A stretch of 64,000 nucleotides of DNA. Origin: Pelobium manganitolerans (GTDB lineage: Bacteria > Bacteroidota > Bacteroidia > Sphingobacteriales > Sphingobacteriaceae). The notes beneath the pieces were generated by a model. It searched no databases and was not told the origin of the DNA. It worked only from the letters and a program-made list of their open reading frames with translations. The translations under genes and the position numbers were made by a program. Within the stretch, counting starts at the first letter, position 1, and each line of letters opens with the position of its first letter. The DNA is taken from positions 1 through 64,000 of the forward strand of contig NZ_MBTA01000028.1 of the NCBI RefSeq assembly GCF_003609575.1. The letters run 5' to 3'. Positions 43,573 to 52,508 of this stretch are shown here, piece after piece.

Positions 43573-44223
43573 TTAGTAAGCTGCCGTAAATCTTTGGCGC
43601 ACGTGTTTTGCCTGCTCTGCCTCGTCTATAATAGCTACCGCTAAATCTTCTACCGAAAGTTTAGAGCTGTTCGCAGCATCAAAAACAGGTTCGTCTTTAC
43701 CTAAGCGGTATTTTCCGGTTCGGCCTGTATTTATGCCTGGGTGCATTTCTATGGCCGGACTAAAAAAGGTCCAATCAAAGTCTGTTTGTGATTGCAAATG
43801 GTTAAGGTAATCGCGTGCAGCTTTGGCTCCGTTTTTAAATTCGGCCGGAAACCCGTCTGTATCCACCAACTGAAAGGTTGGCGCAATGTACAAACTTCCG
43901 GCGCCACCAATAACAATAAGGCGTTTGCCGGCTTTTTTTGCGGCTTTTTCAACAGCTTTTGATCCTGCCAAAAAGTCGTTGTATAAATTAGGATTTTCCC
44001 AACCGGCGTTAAATGCGCTTACTATTAGCTCTGCATTTTGGAAGATATCGGCAGTTTCTTCCGTATTTAACACGTCTACATCCTTGGTCGTCAGCTTTTC
44101 ATTTTCAAAAGCTAGTTTTCCGCTGTTTCTGGCCAAGGCAATCACCTCATGACCACGGTTTAATGCTTCGTTAACTAAGGCTTTGCCCACAAATCCTGTG
44201 GCACCTACAATTGCAATTTTCAT
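43573..44223 (-). CDS. NAD(P)-binding Rossmann protein (YwnB-like)
   Basis: 216 residues, short-chain atypical family with an N-terminal nucleotide site MKIAIVGATGFVGKALVNEAL and a following VIALAR. LIVIGGAGSLY and FDWTFFSPAIEMHPG are typical of the NmrA/YwnB branch, whose members bind NAD(P)H but often have no known substrate. It is the second gene after an Rrf2 regulator; the same pairing (ywnA-ywnB) is known from Bacillus. It is probably controlled by that regulator. A GCGA/CGC near-palindrome sits in the 86-base gap. Confidence 0.85.
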   Translation of the reverse strand: MKIAIVGATGFVGKALVNEALNRGHEVIALARNSGKLAFENEKLTTKDVDVLNTEETADIFQNAELIVSAFNAGWENPNLYNDFLAGSKAVEKAAKKAGKRLIVIGGAGSLYIAPTFQLVDTDGFPAEFKNGAKAARDYLNHLQSQTDFDWTFFSPAIEMHPGINTGRTGKYRLGKDEPVFDAANSSKLSVEDLAVAIIDEAEQAKHVRQRFTAAY

Positions 44224-44309
44224 GATAATCTATTTATTGATAAATATTTGCGATAAAATTTCGCGATTAATAATGTAATTTTATTTGGCACAGTTATTCG
44301 TTAAAAAAA

Positions 44310-44720
44310 TCAATCAAACTTTTTACAAAAGTCTTTTAAATTTATGTTCGATAGTTTTTGCAACATTGCTTGTTCTGCTTCGGAATATAAATTTTCCAGG
44401 TGCCCGTTAATTTTTTTACCAACAGGGCATTTAGGATTGGGAGTGTTTTTAGCTAAAGATAAGATGGATTTAGGGAAAACTAATTTGAATATAAACCCCA
44501 GATTAATATCTGATGCTTTTTTTGCTAAATAGCAACCGCCATTTTTTCCTTCTTTGCTGCTTACAACTCCAGCTTTTTTTAAAACAGAAATTTCTTTACG
44601 GACCAAAACAGGGTTGATGTTGATACTGCTTGCAATATAGTCTGATGAAAGAAGTTCTCGTTCGTTTTTACAAAGCAAAACCAAAATATGCGTGGCAATG
44701 GCAAAACGTCCGTTATTCAT
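44310..44720 (-). CDS. Rrf2 family transcriptional regulator (YwnA-like)
   Basis: 136 residues. A winged helix-turn-helix at the N-terminus (SSDYIASSININPVLVRKEISVLKKAGVVSSKEGKNGGCYLAK) gives the Rrf2 signature. The C-terminal part keeps only one conserved-position cysteine (NPKCPVGKKI), not the three-cysteine cluster of IscR or NsrR, so it probably does not hold an Fe-S cluster and may sense thiol or oxidative change. It is immediately preceded by a perfect palindrome and a -7 element, suggesting autoregulation, and transcribed toward its YwnB-like partner. Confidence 0.87.
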   Translation of the reverse strand: MNNGRFAIATHILVLLCKNERELLSSDYIASSININPVLVRKEISVLKKAGVVSSKEGKNGGCYLAKKASDINLGFIFKLVFPKSILSLAKNTPNPKCPVGKKINGHLENLYSEAEQAMLQKLSNINLKDFCKKFD

Positions 44721-44722
44721 TT

Positions 44723-44753
44723 CTGTAATGTTTTTTATTACAGTACAAAAGTA
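44723..44753 (-). promoter_or_regulatory. Palindromic operator and -7 element before the Rrf2 gene
   Basis: CTGTAAT-N7-ATTACAG (44723-44743) is a perfect 21-base palindrome ending two bases before the ATG. On the same strand TACTTTTG (44753-44746) fits TAnnTTTG, so the palindrome covers the predicted start of transcription. Confidence 0.7.
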
Positions 44754-44862
44754 GAAACAATTTTTATAGGATTGTAGGCTTATTGAACGAAATTACTTTT
44801 GTTTGACGAGGAAAGGTGAAGGTGATGGAGTGTTTTTAACCGGCGCAGCTTGGAGCTGAGAC

Positions 44863-44894
44863 CAAAAAAGAGGCGCCGGTTGTAAACCAGCGCC
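44863..44894 (-). terminator. Terminator after the VapBC pair
   Basis: On the minus strand GGCGCTGGTT pairs with AACCGGCGCC (one T-G pair) across TAC, followed by TCTTTTTTGG. Confidence 0.85.
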
Positions 44895-44913
44895 GGCTCT
44901 CGGAGTAGGAAAC

Positions 44914-45303
44914 CTACCACGTTAAATTGAGATTTTTATAAAGAACAAAATTTTGATATTTAGAAATTAGAGTAAGTTCTTCTGTTATTGCTTGAACAAT
45001 TATTAAACGATCAAAGGGATCTTTATGGTGGTTTTCTAAGGCTAAAAGTGTGGTGAGATGGTTAAATTCTATGGGCAATAGTTTGAAACCATTGTTTATA
45101 ATCTCGTTTTTCAAATCTGTTAATGAAACCTGCATACTCATCTTATTTAAACTGAGCTTTATTGCTATCTCCCATAAAGAAATGATGCTGATATGCTTTT
45201 TGGAGCGTGAACTTTCGATATTTTCTTTTGCTAACTTGGAAAGTTGTATATCCCCATTTAGAAACCATAACAGCGTATGCGTGTCAAGTAAATAGTTTCT
45301 CAC
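44914..45303 (-). CDS. PIN-domain toxin, VapC-like
   Basis: 129 residues, the small PIN ribonuclease fold with acidic residues D7 (LLDTHTLLWFL), E45 (SLWEIAIKL), and D95/D98 (KDPFDRLII). At the fourth position family members usually have an aspartate (L(V/I)(T/S)xD), but here it is tyrosine (LISKYQNF, Y116). Family role: toxin that cleaves RNA, kept in check by the antitoxin. It overlaps the antitoxin gene by four bases (ATGA), the standard TA arrangement. Activity may be reduced or lost because of Y116. Confidence 0.87.
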   Translation of the reverse strand: MRNYLLDTHTLLWFLNGDIQLSKLAKENIESSRSKKHISIISLWEIAIKLSLNKMSMQVSLTDLKNEIINNGFKLLPIEFNHLTTLLALENHHKDPFDRLIIVQAITEELTLISKYQNFVLYKNLNLTW

Positions 45304-45500
45304 ATGTAGTCTTTGAAAATATCAAGAGGTTCATCAAAATCTTCCGCTAACTTTATTTTACCTTTTAAGGCGCCAAACATCGGACGTGCTTTTTTTAGAT
45401 TATCGCTTTTTTTTATAAGTTCGTCAATGTAGGCCATTGCTTGCTTCTTCAAGTCGGCTGGCAAAGCATCCAATTTTTTATATAACGTAAAAGTTGTCAT
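45300..45500 (-). CDS. DUF2281-type antitoxin
   Basis: 66 residues: LYKKLDALPADLKKQAMAYID near the N-terminus and FGALKGKIKLAEDFDEPLDIFKDYM at the C-terminus, the classic DUF2281 pattern that accompanies VapC-type PIN toxins. The C-terminal segment is the part expected to bind the toxin. It precedes and overlaps the toxin gene. Confidence 0.88.
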   Translation of the reverse strand: MTTFTLYKKLDALPADLKKQAMAYIDELIKKSDNLKKARPMFGALKGKIKLAEDFDEPLDIFKDYM

Positions 45501-45561
45501 AGCTTTAGCTAAAAAACTATTTTCCAGACTAAAACGCGAAAAAATCCCGGTTTATTTCTCT

Positions 45562-48500
45562 TTAACTCAACACATAATCCAATTCCATTTCATCTAAACT
45601 GCACAACAGTTCTTTGCTGATATTAATCTGCCGGCTTTTGCTAGGTAAGTCTATTTTAATTTTTTCTTTACGATCCAGCACCACAAAACCTAGTTTTTTA
45701 CTGCCCATGTGGTTATTGAATATTTCGTCTAAATCGCTAATTAAAGTGCCGTTAATGTGTTCCAATTCTAAACAAATGTCAATCTTGCTGGATTGTTTTT
45801 CTAGCACATCCCTCAAATCAGAAAATTCTTGGAAATTAATGCGCGAGCGTTTGCTGCCATCCGGATTAGAGAAATAACTTACATTCCCTTTGATATAGAG
45901 GTAATTATTTGGCACTAAGTGGTGTTTAAATTTTAAATAGTCATCACGGAAAATGGCAAACTCGAAAGCATCATCATAACCTTCCAGTTTAAAATATGCG
46001 AAACCGCGCCCGTCTTTAGAGACTTTGTGCACCACAGAAGTAACAATGCCGCCAACTTTAAATTGGAAATCTAGCCCTTTATCAATATCAGCGAAAGCGG
46101 CCAAATTGCCTTTTGTGCAGTATTTACTCAGTACCAATTGGTATTCGTCTAAAGGATGCCCTGAAATGTAAATACCCACCACGTCTTTCTCGTTAGCCAG
46201 TTTTTTTATTAAGCCCCACTCTTCGCAGTCCGGTAAAGAAGGTTCGGGCATTTCAACAGCGGTACCGCCACCAAATAAGCTCCCTTGCGATGAATTTTCG
46301 TTTTCTTTATGTTTTGCACCGTATTTAATGGCCTGTTCTAGCATGCTGCTGCCACCATCTTCATAAAAATATTGTGCGCGGTGTGTGCCCTCGAAGCAGT
46401 CAAAACCACCGGCCAATATTAAATTTTCTAAGGCTTTTTTGTTGGCCGCCCGCAAGTCAACGCGTTTGGTTAAATCAAAAATAGATTTGTATTTGCCGTC
46501 TTTACGGTTTTCTACAATGGTTTCCACAGCGCCGGCGCCCACACCTTTTATGGCGCCCATGCCAAAACGGATGGCGTTGTTGTGGTTTACTGTAAATTTA
46601 TAGTGCGATTCGTTAACATCTGGACCTAAAACCTCTAGGCCCATGCGCTTACATTCCTCCATAAAAAACGTCACCTGTTTAATGTCGTTCATGTTGTTAG
46701 AAAGCACCGCGGCCATATATTCTGCCGGATAATGCGCTTTTAAATAGGCCGTTTGGTAAGCAATCCAAGCGTAACAGGTAGAGTGCGATTTGTTGAAGGC
46801 GTAACTAGCAAAAGCTTCCCAATCTTTCCAAACCTTTTCTAAAACTTTAGGGTCATGACCTTTTTCTGCTGCCTGCGCGATGAATTTGGGTTTCATCTTA
46901 TCCAGCACATCCTTTTGCTTTTTACCCATCGCCTTACGCAAAACGTCGGCTTCGCCTTTGGTAAAACCGGCCAGTTTTTGCGAAAGCAACATCACCTGCT
47001 CTTGGTAAACCGTGATGCCATAGGTTTCTTTCAGGTATTCTTCGCTTGCCGCGATGTCGTAGGTAATTTCCTCCTCACCGTTTTTACGGCGCACAAAGCT
47101 TGGGATATAATCCATTGGCCCGGGGCGGTAAAGCGCGTTCATGGCAATTAAATCGCCAAAAACGGTAGGGCGCAACTCTTTCATGTACTTTTGCATCCCC
47201 GGCGATTCGTATTGGAAAATACCTACCGTTTCGCCTCGCTGGAAAAGCTCATAAGTTTTCTCATCATCAATAGGGAAGTGGTCCGGATCCAGCTCGATAC
47301 CTGTTTTTTGCTTCACCAATTTTACAGTGTCCTTAATCAGCGTAAGCGTTTTAAGGCCTAAAAAGTCCATTTTTAACAAGCCGGCACTTTCTACCACCGA
47401 GTTGTCAAACTGGGTAACGTACAAGTCGGAGTCTTTTGCCGTAGCTACGGGAACAAAGTTGGTAATATCACTTGGCGTGATGATAACGCCACAAGCGTGA
47501 ATGCCGGTATTACGTACAGAGCCTTCTAAAACCTGTGCTTGCCGTAAAGTTTCGGCGCTTAAATCGCTGCCCTCTGCAATGCCTTTTAGCAGGTTCACGT
47601 TTTCCAATTCTTCGGAGCGCAAAGCACTTTTTAGTGCCGTATCGTCTAAATTGAAAATCTTCGCCAGCTTCATATTTGGGATGAGTTTCGCAATTTTATC
47701 GGCTTCAAAAAGGGGCAAATCCAGCACGCGTGCCGTATCACGGATAGATGATTTGGCGGCCATGGTGCCGTAAGTGATAATTTGCGCAACCTGGCTGGCT
47801 CCGTACTTATTAATTACATAGTCCATCACGCGTCCCCGGCCCTCATCGTCAAAATCGATATCAATATCGGGCATTGAAACCCGGTCCGGATTTAGGAAAC
47901 GCTCAAAAAGCAAATCATAAGCGATAGGATCAATATTGGTGATGCCCAAGCAATACGCCACTGCCGAACCTGCCGCCGAGCCCCTTCCCGGGCCCACGGA
48001 AACATCCAACTCTCTCGCTTTCGCGATAAAATCCTGTACAATCAAAAAATATCCCGGGTAGCCGGTTTTCTCGATGGTGGCCAGCTCAAAATCCAGTCGT
48101 TCTTTAATGGCGGGCGTTATTTCATCGTAACGTTTGGCGGCGCCCAAATAGGTAAGGTGCGCCAGATATTTATTTTCGCCACGTTTGCCACCGTCTTGCT
48201 CATCCTCGGCCACCAAAAACTCTTCGGGAATCTCGAATTTTGGAAGCAATACATCGCGGTGAAGCGTGTAAGCCTCAATTTTATCTACCACTTCTTGAAT
48301 GTTAGAAATGGCTTCGGGAATATCAGCGAAAAGCTTCTTCATCTCTTCGCCCGATTTGAAATAGTATTCGCTGTTGGGCAGGCCAAACCTAAAACCACGG
48401 CCCCGGCCTTTTGGCGTAGCCAATTTTTCGCCGTCTTTTACGCAAAGCAAAATATCGTGCGCGTGTGCATCTTCTTGGTTTACGTAATAAGTGTTGTTGG

Positions 48501-49929
48501 TAGCTATCAGTTTAACTTGGTGCTTTTGTGCAAGCGCAACCAAAGTTTGGTTTACATTGTTTTCGTCCTCTTGGTTGTGGCGCATCAGCTCCACGTAAAA
48601 ATCTTCGCCAAACGTATCTTTCCACCACAATAATGCTTCCTCGGCCTGCTTCTCGCCCAGGTTTAAAAGTTTATTAGGTACTTCGCCGTAAAGGTTCCCA
48701 GAAAGTACAATCAAATCTTCTTTGTATTGTTCAATTACGCTACGATCTATCCGTGGCACATAATAAAAACCTGCTGTGTACGCAATGGACGACATTTTTG
48801 CCAAGTTATGGTAGCCTTTTTTGCTTTTCGCCAGAAATACAATTTGGTAGCCATTGTCTTTGCGACTTTTATCGGTATGGTTATCGCAAACAAAAAACTC
48901 GCAACCTACAATAGGCTTAATAATGGTTTCTGTGGCGCTTTGTCCGGCTTCTAAAGCGGCTTCGTTTTTAGCTTTTGCCGCTTTGTTATGGTTCATCACG
49001 GCGCTAACAAAATGGAAAGCACCCATCATGTTGGCGTGGTCTGTAAGGGCAACAGCCGGCATTTTGTGTTTGGCGGCCGCTTTTACCAAAGCACCAACAG
49101 ACGTGGTTGATTGTAAAATGCTAAACTGCGTGTGGTTATGCAGATGCACAAATTCGGCAGAAGCTAAATCGGCTAGGTTGGCGGCTACGTTCTGTTGGTT
49201 AACGGCGCCAGCCTGTGTAGCTGTGGCCGCTTTTATTTTTGCCGATTCTTCTTTAAGGTTGATGTGTTTTAAGCCGATGGATTTAAAAGGCTCGGTATTT
49301 ACACTTTTAAAGTTGGTAAGATATTCTTCCTCGGCCTGTAAATCGGCAATGGTGAATACATCTTTCCGTAAAAGTTCAAAAAAGCAGCGGGTAGTTGCTT
49401 CCACATCGGCGGTGGCGTTGTGGGCCTCTGCAAAAGGTTGGTTAAATAAATACTGGTGCAGTTCTGTTAAAGTAGGCAGTTTAAATTTGCCACCACGGCC
49501 GCCCGGGATTTGCAGTAAGCTTGCGGTAACCTCTGTACAGGTATCTAAAACCGGCAGGTTAAGCAAGTTGTTTTGGATGCCCAAGCGGTGAAACTCGGCA
49601 CCCATAATATTGATATCAAAGTTTAGGTTTTGGCCAACAACAAATTTGGTTTCGCTTAGCGCGATGTTGAATTTCTCCAACATTTCTGCTAAAGAAATAC
49701 CTTGCTGGGTGGCCAAATCCGTAGAAATGCCGTGAACACGCTCGGCATCATACGGAATGTTGAACCCTTCGGGTTTTACCAGATAGTCTTCATTTTTGAT
49801 GAGCCGGCCCATGTCATCATGCAGTTGCCAGGCTATTTGTATACAACGGGGCCAATTGTCGCTATCGGTAACGGGGGCGTCCCATCTCTTCGGCAAACCT
49901 GTGGTCTCGGTATCAAAAATTAAATACAT
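45562..49929 (-). CDS. dnaE: DNA polymerase III alpha subunit with N-terminal exonuclease domain
   Basis: 1455 residues; the replicative polymerase. Residues 1 to about 190 form a DnaQ-like 3'-5' exonuclease (FDTETTGLP, NFDINIMGAEFH, HNATADVEAT), a fusion absent from E. coli DnaE. A PHP domain follows (about 265-480: FVHLHNHTQFSILQS, ALTDHANM). The polymerase palm then holds the catalytic aspartates in MPDIDIDFDDEGRGR and in KMDFLGLKTL; fingers, a helix-hairpin-helix region and an OB fold (about 1290) complete it. A -7-like TAAATTTG lies at 50000-49993 on this strand, about 60 bases before the start. Confidence 0.96.
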   Translation of the reverse strand: MYLIFDTETTGLPKRWDAPVTDSDNWPRCIQIAWQLHDDMGRLIKNEDYLVKPEGFNIPYDAERVHGISTDLATQQGISLAEMLEKFNIALSETKFVVGQNLNFDINIMGAEFHRLGIQNNLLNLPVLDTCTEVTASLLQIPGGRGGKFKLPTLTELHQYLFNQPFAEAHNATADVEATTRCFFELLRKDVFTIADLQAEEEYLTNFKSVNTEPFKSIGLKHINLKEESAKIKAATATQAGAVNQQNVAANLADLASAEFVHLHNHTQFSILQSTTSVGALVKAAAKHKMPAVALTDHANMMGAFHFVSAVMNHNKAAKAKNEAALEAGQSATETIIKPIVGCEFFVCDNHTDKSRKDNGYQIVFLAKSKKGYHNLAKMSSIAYTAGFYYVPRIDRSVIEQYKEDLIVLSGNLYGEVPNKLLNLGEKQAEEALLWWKDTFGEDFYVELMRHNQEDENNVNQTLVALAQKHQVKLIATNNTYYVNQEDAHAHDILLCVKDGEKLATPKGRGRGFRFGLPNSEYYFKSGEEMKKLFADIPEAISNIQEVVDKIEAYTLHRDVLLPKFEIPEEFLVAEDEQDGGKRGENKYLAHLTYLGAAKRYDEITPAIKERLDFELATIEKTGYPGYFLIVQDFIAKARELDVSVGPGRGSAAGSAVAYCLGITNIDPIAYDLLFERFLNPDRVSMPDIDIDFDDEGRGRVMDYVINKYGASQVAQIITYGTMAAKSSIRDTARVLDLPLFEADKIAKLIPNMKLAKIFNLDDTALKSALRSEELENVNLLKGIAEGSDLSAETLRQAQVLEGSVRNTGIHACGVIITPSDITNFVPVATAKDSDLYVTQFDNSVVESAGLLKMDFLGLKTLTLIKDTVKLVKQKTGIELDPDHFPIDDEKTYELFQRGETVGIFQYESPGMQKYMKELRPTVFGDLIAMNALYRPGPMDYIPSFVRRKNGEEEITYDIAASEEYLKETYGITVYQEQVMLLSQKLAGFTKGEADVLRKAMGKKQKDVLDKMKPKFIAQAAEKGHDPKVLEKVWKDWEAFASYAFNKSHSTCYAWIAYQTAYLKAHYPAEYMAAVLSNNMNDIKQVTFFMEECKRMGLEVLGPDVNESHYKFTVNHNNAIRFGMGAIKGVGAGAVETIVENRKDGKYKSIFDLTKRVDLRAANKKALENLILAGGFDCFEGTHRAQYFYEDGGSSMLEQAIKYGAKHKENENSSQGSLFGGGTAVEMPEPSLPDCEEWGLIKKLANEKDVVGIYISGHPLDEYQLVLSKYCTKGNLAAFADIDKGLDFQFKVGGIVTSVVHKVSKDGRGFAYFKLEGYDDAFEFAIFRDDYLKFKHHLVPNNYLYIKGNVSYFSNPDGSKRSRINFQEFSDLRDVLEKQSSKIDICLELEHINGTLISDLDEIFNNHMGSKKLGFVVLDRKEKIKIDLPSKSRQINISKELLCSLDEMELDYVLS

Positions 49930-50161
49930 ATTCGGATATATTATTGTTAGCTAGCACTTTGAAAACGGCAGATAGAAATTCTGACGCGATACCAAATTTA
50001 TCAAAAATTGGGAAGCTTTTGGGGCTGTTGATAATTTGTTATATCATCCAAAATTCATAAATCATAGTCATTGTTTTTAGTCTTTTTAAAAAAATGAGAT
50101 TTTTTGTCACCTTTTTTTAAGTGCCCAACTCTATTAGCATACAAAAACAAATAAATAGATT

Positions 50162-50548
50162 ATGGAAACTTTAGCTTTAAATGACAAAATTAAAACCACT
50201 TACAATTTATTATATATTGTGTTTGTGGTAGTGCCAATTGTGGCAGGAATTGATAAATTCACCAATTTATTGGTCCAGTGGGACCAGTATATTAACCCAG
50301 CGATATTAGGGTTGTTGCCTTTTTCGGCACACACTTTTATGATGATTGTTGGCGTAATTGAGATTGTAGCCGGCATAATTGTTTGGAAAAAAGCCAGCGT
50401 TGGCGGTTATATTGTAGCAGCTTGGTTGGCTTCTATCGCGATAACGTTAATTTTTAGCTTGCACTTTTTAGATGTTGCTGTGCGAGATTTAGTAATGGCC
50501 ATTGGCGCTTTTTCAATGGCTAATTTAGCGCGCGCCTTAAAGCTATAA
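50162..50548 (+). CDS. DoxX-like four-helix membrane protein
   Basis: 128 residues with four hydrophobic helices, including VVVPIVAGIDKFTNLLVQWDQY and HTFMMIVGVIEIVAGIIVWKK. GIDKF...W..Y and the E in the third segment fit the DoxX/DoxD-like superfamily, which has no single known function. It sits 8 bases before an ECF sigma factor gene and is likely co-transcribed with it. Confidence 0.65.
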   Translation: METLALNDKIKTTYNLLYIVFVVVPIVAGIDKFTNLLVQWDQYINPAILGLLPFSAHTFMMIVGVIEIVAGIIVWKKASVGGYIVAAWLASIAITLIFSLHFLDVAVRDLVMAIGAFSMANLARALKL

Positions 50549-50556
50549 TTTTAGAT

Positions 50557-51219
50557 ATGGAGTTGCCCCAAACTTATACCGATGCCGAGCTGGTAAAGCG
50601 AATAGTTGCAGGAGAGACATTTCTGTTTGAAATCTTGATACGCCGTAACAATTCTTTTCTTTACCGCTTAGGCAGATCGTACCGTTACAACCACGAAGAC
50701 ACTCAGGATTTAATGCAAGATACCTTTGTAGATGCTTTTACACACCTTGCAAAGTTTGAACATCGCTGCAGTTTAAAAACGTGGCTGCTAAAAATTATGC
50801 TCCATAATTGTTTCAAAAAACAAAACAAATGGGCGTTTAAAAATGTTAAAGCAAAAGATATCAACGAACAGTGTATGCCTATGTTTAGTGATGATAAACA
50901 CACAGATACATCAAAAACGGTGTTGAACAATGAGTTGAATATGATTATTGAAGATGCCTTAGAAAAAATACCGACAGACTACCGGGTGGTGTTTACGTTA
51001 AGAGAGGCAAACGGTTTAAAAGGTGCAGAGGTGGCAGAGATTTTGGCAATTTCTGAAGATAGCGTGAAAACCAGGTTAAGCCGCGCTAAACGTATGCTAA
51101 GGCAAGAGATTGAGAAAATTTATTCAAAAGAAGACATTTATCAGTTTAACCTAATTTATTGCGATAAAATGGTAAACCGGGTAATGGATAAAATAAACGT
51201 GATTAAGGATCAAAACTAA
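50557..51219 (+). CDS. ECF-type RNA polymerase sigma factor
   Basis: 220 residues. Sigma region 2 (about 15-90; YNHEDTQDLMQDTFVDAFTHLAKF, then SLKTWLLKIMLHNCFKK) and region 4 (about 130-185; IPTDYRVVFTLREANGLKGAEVAEIL, with VKTRLSRAKRML as the recognition helix). A C-terminal extension of about 30 residues (YQFNLIYCDKMVNRVMDKIN) holds one cysteine. No anti-sigma gene is adjacent; the DoxX-like gene is just upstream and folE just downstream. Confidence 0.9.
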   Translation: MELPQTYTDAELVKRIVAGETFLFEILIRRNNSFLYRLGRSYRYNHEDTQDLMQDTFVDAFTHLAKFEHRCSLKTWLLKIMLHNCFKKQNKWAFKNVKAKDINEQCMPMFSDDKHTDTSKTVLNNELNMIIEDALEKIPTDYRVVFTLREANGLKGAEVAEILAISEDSVKTRLSRAKRMLRQEIEKIYSKEDIYQFNLIYCDKMVNRVMDKINVIKDQN

Positions 51220-51268
51220 GGACAGATTAAGAATTAAAAATTCAGCTTTAGAGATATACAAAACATTG

Positions 51269-51931
51269 ATGAAAATATACGCCGAAAAGATTGATAAATG
51301 TGGTGAAGACCATTTTTCTGCCAATATAGACACGCCTTTACGACCGGGAGCATTTTTGATGGATGATGAGGAGAAAATTGAGGCCATTGCTAAGAACTTT
51401 AAAAACATTATGGAAATTTTAGGTTTGGATTTGACAGATGACAGCCTAAAGAATACGCCGCATCGCGTAGCTAAAATGTACGTTAAAGAAGTGTTTAAAG
51501 GTTTAAATCCTGCAAATAAGCCAAGCATTTCTATGTTTAACAACAACTACCAGTACAGGCAGATGTTGGTAGAAAAAAACATCACGCTATACTCTTATTG
51601 CGAACATCATTTTGTGCCCATTATAGGCAAAGTCCACGTAGCATACATTTCAAGCGGAGAGGTAATTGGCCTTTCAAAAATTAACCGGTTGGTACAGTAT
51701 TATGCCAACCGCCCACAAGTGCAAGAGCGCTTAACCCAGCAAATAGCAAACGGACTTAAAGAAGCACTAAACACGCCACATGTGGCTGTAATGGTTGATG
51801 CAGAACATCTTTGCGTAGCTTCCAGAGGTATTAAAGATACCGCAAGCAGTACAGTAACTTTCCACTTTTCCGGAGATTTTCAAGAAAAAGATGTGCGTGC
51901 GGAGTTTTTAGCTACCGTTAATGCAAAATAA
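51269..51931 (+). CDS. folE: GTP cyclohydrolase I
   Basis: About 220 residues; opens GTP to dihydroneopterin triphosphate, the first step of folate or biopterin synthesis. Seen: NTPHRVAKMYVKEVFKGL, the zinc and substrate site SYCEHHFVPIIGKVHVAYI, GLSKINRLVQYYANRPQVQERLTQQIA, and DAEHLCVASRGI. The N-terminal 45 residues are variable. ATG at 51269 follows a TTG one codon earlier. It lies 49 bases after the sigma-factor stop and may be transcribed with it. Confidence 0.96.
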   Translation: MKIYAEKIDKCGEDHFSANIDTPLRPGAFLMDDEEKIEAIAKNFKNIMEILGLDLTDDSLKNTPHRVAKMYVKEVFKGLNPANKPSISMFNNNYQYRQMLVEKNITLYSYCEHHFVPIIGKVHVAYISSGEVIGLSKINRLVQYYANRPQVQERLTQQIANGLKEALNTPHVAVMVDAEHLCVASRGIKDTASSTVTFHFSGDFQEKDVRAEFLATVNAK

Positions 51932-51986
51932 AACTTGCAAGTGCGTCACGCCTCTCAACACCAATTATTAACATATTTATTACTAA

Positions 51987-52505
51987 TTAAGCGGCTTTGT
52001 TATAATCATGGGCGCTTAATTTTTGTTTCAGTAGCTTGCGTGCCATGTGGATGCGTGTTTTTACCGTTCCAATGGGGATGTTGAGCTGTGCGGCAATCTC
52101 GTGGTACTTAAAGCCAGAGAAGTAAAGGGTAAAGGGCAAACAATAATCACTGCTGATGCTTGCCATCGCTTCGTCAATGTCCTTTTTTAAAAACTTGTTG
52201 TCGCTATGGTTGTAGTTGGCGCTGTAACAAAGCTGGGCAGATGTTAAGCTCTCTGATTGGCTGATGATACTTGTTGCTTTTGTCCATTTGCGGTACCTGT
52301 TGATAAACGTGTTTTTCATGATGGTGTACAACCAAGCGCTGATGTTACTTGATTCTTTAAAGCTATCGCGGTTTATCAAAGCTTTTAACAAGGTTTCTTG
52401 AACCAGGTCATCGGCTTCGTCCATATTCCGGGTAAACTTAAGTGCAAAGTTTTTTAAAGCCGGAACCTTCGGGTTTAATAATGCAGTAAATTCAATCTGA
52501 GTCAT
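51987..52505 (-). CDS. ECF-type RNA polymerase sigma factor
   Basis: 172 residues. Region 2 (about 25-90: NMDEADDLVQETLLKALIN, NISAWLYTIMKNTFINRYRK) and region 4 (about 115-165: ISSDYCLPFTLYFSGFKYHEIAAQLNIPIGTVKTRIHMARKLL). No anti-sigma factor is adjacent. Three GTTTAACTTT(T) sites lie in the 40 bases before the start, which suggests control or autocontrol. Confidence 0.9.
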   Translation of the reverse strand: MTQIEFTALLNPKVPALKNFALKFTRNMDEADDLVQETLLKALINRDSFKESSNISAWLYTIMKNTFINRYRKWTKATSIISQSESLTSAQLCYSANYNHSDNKFLKKDIDEAMASISSDYCLPFTLYFSGFKYHEIAAQLNIPIGTVKTRIHMARKLLKQKLSAHDYNKAA

Positions 52506-52508
52506 GGC

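Noticed and set aside
44821..44913. tRNA-like or small-RNA gene in the GC-rich hairpin region
   Set aside because: The pairing is fully explained as the terminator of the VapBC transcript; no cloverleaf can be drawn.
48854..49591. 245-codon ORF on the plus strand inside dnaE
   Set aside because: Shadow of the highly conserved dnaE frame; no start signal or recognisable domain.
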